Shown here in pieces: positions 1 through 6,005 of a DNA stretch of 16,278 bases. The DNA is from an uncultured Bacteroidales bacterium (GTDB taxonomy: Bacteria > Bacteroidota > Bacteroidia > Bacteroidales > Paludibacteraceae). Where the stretch lies: the NCBI GenBank assembly GCA_937907165.1, contig CALCUH010000007.1, positions 1 through 16,278 on the forward strand, read 5' to 3'. The first letter of the stretch is position 1, and each line of letters starts with the position of its first letter. The position numbers and the translations under genes were made by a program. The notes beneath the pieces were generated by a model. It saw nothing but the letters and a program-made list of their open reading frames with translations. It had not been told where the DNA came from and did no database searches.

Positions 1-367
1 AATATTCGATCATAACGAGAGGTGAATTCTCAGTCACAGGCTGGATGCCATAGTTCTCGCTATTGTAGATTGCCTTAAGTTTGTCGACCCATGAAGAAGC
101 ATTGATGCTCATGTTGAGGAAGCCCTTGATCACATTATACTTAGCGATGGATTTGTCAATTTTCAGAAGTTCGTCGCCTATTTCAGCGGCAGTCTCCTCA
201 GGCTTTTTCTTCGACATTTTAACGAAGGGAAAAACAACAAGCGTCAAATCCCCTTCAAACTCCTTACGCGTAGCCTGCATTTGAATTAATTTTTCATCGA
301 CAGACTGTCCATAAAGCGATTCCACCGCTTTTTTCACAGATTGGACCAAATTTGTATCTAGACTCAT
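1..367 (-). CDS. argS: Arginyl-tRNA synthetase, N-terminal part (cut by window edge)
   Basis: Class I aminoacyl-tRNA synthetase that charges tRNA-Arg in the cytoplasm. I read this on the minus strand from an ATG at 365-367; it stays open for 122 codons to the window edge. The translation contains the ArgS N-terminal additional domain, which recognises the tRNA D-loop, with segments such as RKEFEGDLTLVVFPFVK (about residues 30-46) and IKGFLNMSI (about 89-97). It ends in MIEY, which in this family directly precedes the SSPN and HIGH-type ATP-binding motifs, so the catalytic domain lies outside the window. It runs the same way as HU but is separated from it by the HU terminator, so it should have its own promoter. 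The upstream 368-505 holds a weak 6-bp inverted repeat (423-428 with 459-464) and no convincing TAnnTTTG box. Identity is quite certain from the residue pattern alone. Confidence 0.93.
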   Translation of the reverse strand, partial: MSLDTNLVQSVKKAVESLYGQSVDEKLIQMQATRKEFEGDLTLVVFPFVKMSKKKPEETAAEIGDELLKIDKSIAKYNVIKGFLNMSINASSWVDKLKAIYNSENYGIQPVTENSPLVMIEY

Positions 368-510
368 CTCAAAAATTATTTTTTACGAATCAACGTTCGC
401 TAATTATTATCAATACCAGAAAGGACGGAGAAATGTCATGTGTTTTCAATGCTCTATCCCGTCCACTAAATCGGCCGCAAAATTAAGAAAAAAAACTCCG
501 ATTTCCGACA

Positions 511-551
511 GAGCAAAACAAAAAAGAAAGGCGACCCCAAAGGACCGCCTT
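511..551 (-). terminator. Rho-independent terminator of the HU gene
   Basis: A ten-base-pair stem (528-537 with 542-551, including two G-T wobbles) closes a four-base loop. On the minus strand it is followed by a T-rich tail (CTTTTTTG within 511-527). It begins about 20 bases after the HU stop codon, so it ends the HU transcript before argS. Confidence 0.85.
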
Positions 552-572
552 CTAAACTGTTTGGCTAAAAAA

Positions 573-845
573 TTAGTTAAGAGCCTTGTTAAGTTCTGCA
601 CCAGCTTTGAACTTAGCAACTTTCTTAGCAGCGATTTTAATCTTCTTTCCAGTTGCAGGGTTTACACCTTCACGAGCAGGATTCTCTTTAACTGAGAATG
701 AACCGAAACCGATGAGAGCAACTTTGTCATTGTTTTTCAATGCATCAGTAATTACCTCTGAATAAGCGTCAACAGCCTTTTTGCTGTCAGCAATTGTCAA
801 ACCGCTCTTTTCTGCGATAGCCTTAATGAATTCTGACTTGTTCAT
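573..845 (-). CDS. hup: DNA-binding protein HU (DNABII family)
   Basis: Histone-like protein that bends and compacts the nucleoid as a dimer. The 90-residue product starts MNKSEFIKAIAEKSGLT, has the usual HU length, and carries the family signature around residues 46-65 (GFGSFSVKENPAREGVNPAT), with the DNA-intercalating proline inside the NPATG turn of the beta arm. I chose the ATG at 843-845. An upstream in-frame ATG at 893 would add 16 hydrophobic residues that are foreign to HU, and it lies within the AT-rich leader. The gene is monocistronic: it has a promoter at 961-991 and a terminator at 511-551. It is divergent from the rhomboid operon, and the shared 254-base spacer is extremely AT-rich, the kind of DNA that HU itself prefers, so autoregulation is possible but is inference only. 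Confidence 0.96.
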   Translation of the reverse strand: MNKSEFIKAIAEKSGLTIADSKKAVDAYSEVITDALKNNDKVALIGFGSFSVKENPAREGVNPATGKKIKIAAKKVAKFKAGAELNKALN

Positions 846-960
846 AACAATAAATGAAATTAATAATATAATAAATTCTGATAATAATATCACATCAAAA
901 AAAACACCATCACATCATCAATAAATCGTTGGTTTTCCCCGCATAACGATGTAAACGCAA

Positions 961-991
961 CAAAGATAGTATTCAACATCAATTTTGCAAA
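961..991 (-). promoter_or_regulatory. Bacteroidetes-type promoter for HU
   Basis: On the minus strand this reads TTTG (988-991), then 19 bases, then TATCTTTG (961-968). This is an exact match to the Bacteroidetes primary sigma (SigABfr) consensus TTTG-N19-TAnnTTTG. The predicted start near 954 gives a leader of about 110 bases before the HU ATG. Confidence 0.8.
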
Positions 992-1071
992 AAAAAACAA
1001 TAGGAAAATGTTGAAAAAACAAAAAAAAAGACAAATTTATGTTCACCAACATATTATGCGGGGATTTTGTT

Positions 1072-1079
1072 TAAATTTG
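1072..1079 (+). promoter_or_regulatory. Candidate -7 box for the rhomboid operon
   Basis: TAAATTTG matches the TAnnTTTG element and sits 20 bases before the first rhomboid ATG, which would give a short leader of about 14 bases. No good TTTG is present 19 bases upstream, so the -33 element is weak. The 11-bp inverted repeat copy at 1054-1064 lies between the expected -33 and -7 positions, where a bound regulator could block polymerase. Confidence 0.5.
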
Positions 1080-1099
1080 CGCCCAAAGAAAGATAGAAA

Positions 1100-1849
1100 A
1101 TGAAACTAGGAACAAGCGAAGCAAGCAACTCGATCGTCATCCACTTAATAATAATAAACGTGTTATTATGGGGAGCGACCTTATTATTACCTAAAATTGA
1201 CATTGATCTTGTCAGTCATTATGGACTCCACTATTGGAAAGGATCGGACTTCAGCCCGATTCAGTTTCTCACCTATATGTTTCTACATGATCCGACATCC
1301 TTTGCCCATGTTTTCTTCAACATGTTCAGTCTCTTCATGTTCGGACCTGTTTTGGAGCAGGTGTTAGGGCAGAAAAGGTTTGTCATTTATTATATATTCA
1401 CAGGTATCGGAGCGGGACTCGTTCAAGAATTGGCATGGGCATTTGACTTGAGAGGATTCACGAATGAGATCTCACAATTAATGGAAAGCGGTATTCCGGG
1501 AGGTCTGGATGTAGGTGACGGCGTAATTCTCCACACCATCGGAGAGTTGAACAATTTCGCAGACAAGGTCTATAACCTTCACATCACCATCGGAGCGTCT
1601 GGAGCCATATTCGCCCTTTTGTTGGCATTCGGAATGATTTTCCCGAATCAGCCCATTTTCATCATGTTTATTCCTATACCTATTAAGGCAAAATACATGG
1701 TGGTGGGATACGCACTCATCGAATTGTTCGCCGGCGTGAAGGACTTCTCCTTTGACAACGTCGCGCATTTCGCCCATTTAGGAGGAATGCTATTCGGCAT
1801 TCTGATACTCTCCTATTGGAGATGGCAAAACAAAAAGAAATTACGTTAA
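1100..1849 (+). CDS. Rhomboid family intramembrane serine protease (first of two)
   Basis: Polytopic inner-membrane protease that cleaves transmembrane segments of other membrane proteins; its substrate is unknown. The 249 residues contain the rhomboid landmarks in order: the L1-loop/TM2 region FLH-DPTSFAHVFFNMF with H70 and N74 (oxyanion side), the nucleophile motif GASG with Ser167, and the base His226 in HFAHLGG. The Ser-His dyad is therefore intact. A roughly 45-residue insertion (about 112-160) before the GASG helix appears to be usual for this Bacteroidetes subfamily. The tail ends in a basic segment (NKKKLR), consistent with the cytosolic side. It is the first gene of a plus-strand run; the next gene, a second rhomboid, begins 10 bases after this stop, so the two are almost certainly co-transcribed. 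No Shine-Dalgarno is visible, as usual in Bacteroidetes. Confidence 0.93.
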   Translation: MKLGTSEASNSIVIHLIIINVLLWGATLLLPKIDIDLVSHYGLHYWKGSDFSPIQFLTYMFLHDPTSFAHVFFNMFSLFMFGPVLEQVLGQKRFVIYYIFTGIGAGLVQELAWAFDLRGFTNEISQLMESGIPGGLDVGDGVILHTIGELNNFADKVYNLHITIGASGAIFALLLAFGMIFPNQPIFIMFIPIPIKAKYMVVGYALIELFAGVKDFSFDNVAHFAHLGGMLFGILILSYWRWQNKKKLR

Positions 1850-1859
1850 GCGGGAAACG

Positions 1860-2747
1860 ATGTCGGGCAACATAAAACAAGAGATAGCGGAATCGTTCAA
1901 GAACGGGACGACACTCACGAAATTGATTTACATCAACCTTGGCGTCTTTTTGGTCGTCAATCTCACGCTAGCCATTCTCGGATTGTTTGAAATCAATTCC
2001 AGTTGGTTCGATGCGCTGATGCTACCAGCAAGCGTCGGGACGCTCATCCGCACACCTTGGAGCATTCTCACCTATATGTTTCTCCATAAAAGTTTCATCC
2101 ACATCATATTCAACATCCTCATGCTCTACTGGTTCGGCAATTTGTTTCTCCAATACTGCAGCCAGCACAATCTCGTGGGGCTCTACCTTATCGGAGGAAT
2201 CGCTGGCGGAGCAGCATACATCGCGGCGTACAACATTTTTCCGAAATTCGACACTCAAATATATTCCTCCCACCTTCTAGGCGCATCCGCCGCTATCATG
2301 GCGATTACCGTCGCAACAGCCGTACTCGCCCCAGACAGGAAAGTCAAACTATTCTTCGTCAGCCAAATAAGTCTGAAATGGTTGGCCATCGCGACCGTTC
2401 TGATCAGTCTGCTGCAAGTAAGCGCCGAAAATGCCGGCGGAGAAATTTCTCACATCGGCGGAGCGGTGGCAGGATTCGTATTCGCGAAAAGGTTTCAATC
2501 GGGCAAAGACATCACCGCATGGATAAACAAAGCCATCAACGGATTAGTGAACCTCTTCAAAAGAATGAGCGGGAAACCTCACATGAAAGCCACACGCACT
2601 TCAACATGGGAAAGCGATGCGGAATACAACTTCAAGAAAAGACAAGCAAATGACGAGATTGACAGGATTCTCGACAAGATAAAGAGCAGTGGCTATGAAT
2701 CATTGAACGAAGATGAAAAGAAAAGACTTTTTGACAAAGGTAAATAA
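1860..2747 (+). CDS. Rhomboid family intramembrane serine protease (second), with C-terminal cytosolic tail
   Basis: A second intramembrane serine protease of 295 residues. The landmarks are H81 and N85 (HIIFN), Ser143 in GASA (alanine replaces the usual final glycine, a known variant), and His198 in SHIGG, so it should be catalytically competent. Six membrane segments occupy about residues 20-210. Unlike its neighbour it has an approximately 85-residue soluble tail. The last 35 residues (EIDRILDKIKSSGYESLNED and following) look like the small C-terminal helical module found on many Bacteroidetes rhomboids (I believe DUF6576; not verified). The two rhomboids are only distantly alike outside the motifs, so this is not a recent tandem duplication. 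Its 3' end overlaps the next gene by 35 bases in another frame, which suggests translational coupling. Confidence 0.93.
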   Translation: MSGNIKQEIAESFKNGTTLTKLIYINLGVFLVVNLTLAILGLFEINSSWFDALMLPASVGTLIRTPWSILTYMFLHKSFIHIIFNILMLYWFGNLFLQYCSQHNLVGLYLIGGIAGGAAYIAAYNIFPKFDTQIYSSHLLGASAAIMAITVATAVLAPDRKVKLFFVSQISLKWLAIATVLISLLQVSAENAGGEISHIGGAVAGFVFAKRFQSGKDITAWINKAINGLVNLFKRMSGKPHMKATRTSTWESDAEYNFKKRQANDEIDRILDKIKSSGYESLNEDEKKRLFDKGK

Positions 2748-3840
2748 CCGTTTCGGTTCGATACGTTCCTTCATCGACGCCGGACTTGTCGCACTCAACG
2801 TGATAACAACCATCTGCACGTTTATGGGAGCGTTCTCCTATTACATTCATCCCGAGACATTCATCCTCCCCTCCTACATGGGATTGGCATTCCCATACTT
2901 ACTGCTTGCAAACCTATTATTCCTCGTATTCTGGGGAATCAGGAAAAAGTTTTATTTTTTGATTCCACTCATCACCATGATTTTATGTTGCGGTGACGTA
3001 AGAAGAACATTTTCCATCGGACATAATAAGAAAGCGGAAGGCGACACCCTCTCCATCACCAGTTACAACTGTCAAATGTTTCAGTTCTACGCTCCCGTAG
3101 AAAAGAACGCGGTATTAGCTTATGTCGCCGACTGCGGTTCCGACATCGTATGCATCCAGGAATTCGGTTACAGTGACACCAGATGGCATCTTACTCAAGA
3201 CGACATCAAAACAACACTCTCTCCAGTATACCCATATTGTCACCACAACGAGAACAATCTGACATGGAACGCCCAAAGCGGAGAAGCGATACTTTCTAAA
3301 TATCCGATTGTCAGCAAAGGGATTATCGATTATGAATCAGAACTCAACGGAGCAATCTATGCGGACATTCTTTTCAAGGGAGATACCGTCAGAGTATTCT
3401 GTTGTCATCTGGAAAGCAACAAGCTCACTGACGAGGAAAAAGAGACACTGAAGAAAATGAAAAGGGCTAATGTTTCAAAAGAGGACGCCAACATGGTCAT
3501 GAATTCGGTTTCCACCAAGATGAGCACCTCCTACAAAATAAGAGCTCAGCAAGCGGAAAAAGTAGGCAGTATGGTTAAAACGACGCACTACCCCATCATC
3601 CTTTGCGGAGACTTCAACGACGTACCGGTCTCTTACGCCTACCATCAAGTGAAAGCGGGGAAACTCACAGACTCTTTCGAAGAGTGCGGATTCGGGTACG
3701 GTTACACCTATAATATGAAAATGTTCCACTTCCGCATCGACCAAATCATGCATAGCGAAGATTGCCAAGCGGTTGATTTCAGGATTGGGAAAGAAAAATA
3801 CTCAGACCACTACCCTATCTCATGCAAAATCGTGCTTTAA
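2713..3840 (+). CDS. Membrane-anchored endonuclease/exonuclease/phosphatase-fold protein
   Basis: A 375-residue protein with three predicted membrane segments (about 21-43, 53-75 and 80-95), followed by an EEP-superfamily domain (about 112-375) that should face the periplasm. The metal and catalytic residues expected for DNase I/sphingomyelinase-like enzymes are present: Asn119 (SYNCQ), Glu150 (CIQEF), His232 (CHLE), Asp300 and Asn302 (GDFND), Asp343 (RIDQI) and Asp365-His366 (SDHYP). The substrate could be a phospholipid head group, a phosphodiester or nucleic acid; the fold alone does not decide. The chosen ATG overlaps the rhomboid tail by 35 bases and is the only start that keeps the first membrane helix. 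The stop overlaps the TonB receptor start by 19 bases. Rhomboid plus EEP neighbours recur in Bacteroidales as far as I recall (established knowledge, not checked here). Confidence 0.87.
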   Translation: MKRKDFLTKVNNRFGSIRSFIDAGLVALNVITTICTFMGAFSYYIHPETFILPSYMGLAFPYLLLANLLFLVFWGIRKKFYFLIPLITMILCCGDVRRTFSIGHNKKAEGDTLSITSYNCQMFQFYAPVEKNAVLAYVADCGSDIVCIQEFGYSDTRWHLTQDDIKTTLSPVYPYCHHNENNLTWNAQSGEAILSKYPIVSKGIIDYESELNGAIYADILFKGDTVRVFCCHLESNKLTDEEKETLKKMKRANVSKEDANMVMNSVSTKMSTSYKIRAQQAEKVGSMVKTTHYPIILCGDFNDVPVSYAYHQVKAGKLTDSFEECGFGYGYTYNMKMFHFRIDQIMHSEDCQAVDFRIGKEKYSDHYPISCKIVL

Positions 3841-5747
3841 CACTCTTCCTGTTCCTTCTCATCGTCATAAGTGCCAGAGGGGAAGAGGAGGCGACCATCA
3901 CTTACGCATTGGACAGTGTCAATGTCTATGGTGGGAAACGATCAAACGAAAGCGATTTCTCTACGGCACAAGTCTATCGGGCAGACGAAAAAATCATTGA
4001 GCGGAACAATAGCACATCCATGGCGGAGTTTCTCGCAGGCAACACACCATTCACACTAAAGCAAAACGGGAACGGCATGATGACCACGCTCTCCCTAAGG
4101 GGGACTTCCGCCTCACACACGCAGACAGTCTGGAACGGGCTCTGTATCACACCACTCACAATGGGGCAAACAGACTACAGCACCCTTCCCGTATTCTTCT
4201 TCGACCAAATCGACATCCATCCAGGAGGGGAAAGCGCCGTATTCGGAGATGGAGCTATCGGAGGCGCAGTAACACTGCAGTCGAAACCTGTCGCTTGGAT
4301 TACAGGACATACTCTTTCAATTCAAGAGGAGGTTGGCTCCTTCGGGAAAGCCTTCTCCGGCATTAGATTCAAAGCGGGCAACAAGAAAATCCAAAACGTC
4401 ACAAAAGCATTCTTTAATCGTTGCGAGAATGATTTCTCCTTCAATTTCAGGGGAGAGAGACTCACCCAGAAGCATGCAAGTTACCGAAACTTCGGAGCAC
4501 TCAACGAGACGAAAATACGTTTGGGTTCTAACGACCTCTTAGGAACCCATGTTTGGTTCACCCGTTACGACCGCGATATCCAACCCATGATGCAGAACAA
4601 CGACGATCCCTCTAAATATGAAGAGATAAACGACCAAAGCATGAAAGTGGTCGCAGAGCACCACCACGTCGGACGATGGCTCAACACACACAACACAATG
4701 GCTTGGATGAACGACCGCGAATATTTCGGAGAGGACCTCATAGCGACACACGACCTCACGGTGATGTCGAACGCAAGGAGAAATTTCAAAAAAGCGAGCG
4801 CTGAAATCGGAGGAGACCTGCACTACATCAAGCCAGAAGTCTACGCCTACAAGGCTGGAACAGACGAATGGAGAGGCTCCGTCTTCCTTCTGTCGAGATT
4901 CTCGCCTTGCCAACCCATTACCCTATATGGTAACATAAGAAAATTTTTCGTGAACGACTTGGCGATTCCGCTCTCTCCCGCTTTCAGTTTTTCCGTAGGG
5001 ACGGACAGACGGAAAAGATTACGTTGGACAATCGGAGGAAATGTGGCGAGAAACACGAAGATTCCAACCCTTAACGACCGTTACTGGGGAGATTACGCCA
5101 ACAAAAAACTTTTACCCGAAACAGCCTTCAACTTAGAGACGAATAGCAAATGGGAACTGGATTGGGGAAAGCAATCCTCGGCATTCGACGTCACAATCTA
5201 TAGGAACGATGTCGATGACTGGATTCTTTGGATGCCAAGAGGAAACGTGTGGAAACCAACCAACATTAAAAATGTGTTGGCGAGGGGGCTTGAAGCAAAC
5301 CTCCGCCACCTTTTCAAAATATCGAGTACCAAACACGAAATCATGATGTCCTACAACCATAGTTTCACTGAAATCATAGAAGGGTTCCAAGAGATGAAAC
5401 CCTTTGAAGGACACCAGATGCCATTGACGCCACAAAATTTATTTTCTTGTAATTGGCACATAACATACAAAGAGGCGACAGCCGCCATCAACGGCAACTA
5501 CACGGGAGAGCGCACCTCCTCGGACATTTATGACAAAATGGAAGGTTATTTTCTTCTCGACCTCTCGCTCCGATATAAACTTAAATTCGGCAAACGAAAC
5601 GTTTCCGAACGCCAACATAGTCTCTTATTCGGCTTTCAAGTCAAAAACCTATCCAACACAGATTACCAAAACCTTCCGTTCAGAGGAATGCCAGGCAGGA
5701 ACTTCTCGGTCAGCGTCACTTGGGAGTTAAAGAACGAAAAAGATTAA
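3822..5747 (+). CDS. TonB-dependent outer-membrane receptor (BtuB-like plug and barrel)
   Basis: Energised outer-membrane importer. The 641 residues comprise a signal peptide (1-20), a TonB-box-like strand (DSVNV, 31-35), a plug domain (about 45-155) with motifs TLSLRGTSASHTQTVWNG (89-106) and GGESAVFGDGAIGGAVTL (135-152), and a roughly 480-residue beta-barrel that ends in the amphipathic last strand FSVSVTWEL. It lacks the N-terminal carboxypeptidase-like domain of SusC transporters and has the compact size of cobalamin, siderophore or metal receptors. The plug wording (PLTMGQTDYSTLPVFFFDQI) resembles Bacteroidetes receptors often annotated as cobalamin receptor BtuB. The substrate is not provable here, and no cobalamin riboswitch was seen. 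The start overlaps the EEP gene by 19 bases, so it is translated as the fourth gene of the operon. No clear terminator follows it. Confidence 0.88.
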   Translation: MQNRALTLFLFLLIVISARGEEEATITYALDSVNVYGGKRSNESDFSTAQVYRADEKIIERNNSTSMAEFLAGNTPFTLKQNGNGMMTTLSLRGTSASHTQTVWNGLCITPLTMGQTDYSTLPVFFFDQIDIHPGGESAVFGDGAIGGAVTLQSKPVAWITGHTLSIQEEVGSFGKAFSGIRFKAGNKKIQNVTKAFFNRCENDFSFNFRGERLTQKHASYRNFGALNETKIRLGSNDLLGTHVWFTRYDRDIQPMMQNNDDPSKYEEINDQSMKVVAEHHHVGRWLNTHNTMAWMNDREYFGEDLIATHDLTVMSNARRNFKKASAEIGGDLHYIKPEVYAYKAGTDEWRGSVFLLSRFSPCQPITLYGNIRKFFVNDLAIPLSPAFSFSVGTDRRKRLRWTIGGNVARNTKIPTLNDRYWGDYANKKLLPETAFNLETNSKWELDWGKQSSAFDVTIYRNDVDDWILWMPRGNVWKPTNIKNVLARGLEANLRHLFKISSTKHEIMMSYNHSFTEIIEGFQEMKPFEGHQMPLTPQNLFSCNWHITYKEATAAINGNYTGERTSSDIYDKMEGYFLLDLSLRYKLKFGKRNVSERQHSLLFGFQVKNLSNTDYQNLPFRGMPGRNFSVSVTWELKNEKD

Positions 5748-6005
5748 GAGATTATGCAAGAGGCCATCATTGAAAAAAAATCGCTTTTTGTCTAAAAATA
5801 TGGCAAATGAAAAACAAATGCATTAATATCGCGTGAGTTTAGAGATTATTCAATCGTTTGAGGAATCATTCGTGGGAAGCATTGACGAATATAGTTTTCA
5901 AAAATCATCCAAAGAAAAGCACAATGCAACAATGTTTCACAAAAGAAATTTTCGAATGAATATCATCCGACAGTATTATTATGTAGTCAATAAAATTATA
6001 ATAAA

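Noticed and set aside
81..284. Plus-strand open frame at the left edge
   Set aside because: It is antisense to the clearly recognisable argS coding sequence.
423..464. GGACGG...CCGTCC inverted repeat in the argS leader as a possible T-box or attenuator
   Set aside because: Only six base pairs around a 30-base loop, no T-box motif, and T-boxes are not expected in Bacteroidetes.
438..695. Plus-strand open frame opposite HU
   Set aside because: It runs through the HU terminator and is antisense to a certain gene; its composition is that of a shadow frame.
1433..1580. Insertion of about 45 residues in the first rhomboid as a novel domain
   Set aside because: Similar insertions before the GASG helix are, as far as I recall, usual in Bacteroidetes rhomboids of this branch.
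5748..6005. Riboswitch or terminator between the receptor and the beta-helix gene
   Set aside because: I saw only A/T runs and an imperfect -7 box; no stable GC-rich stem or known riboswitch core could be traced.
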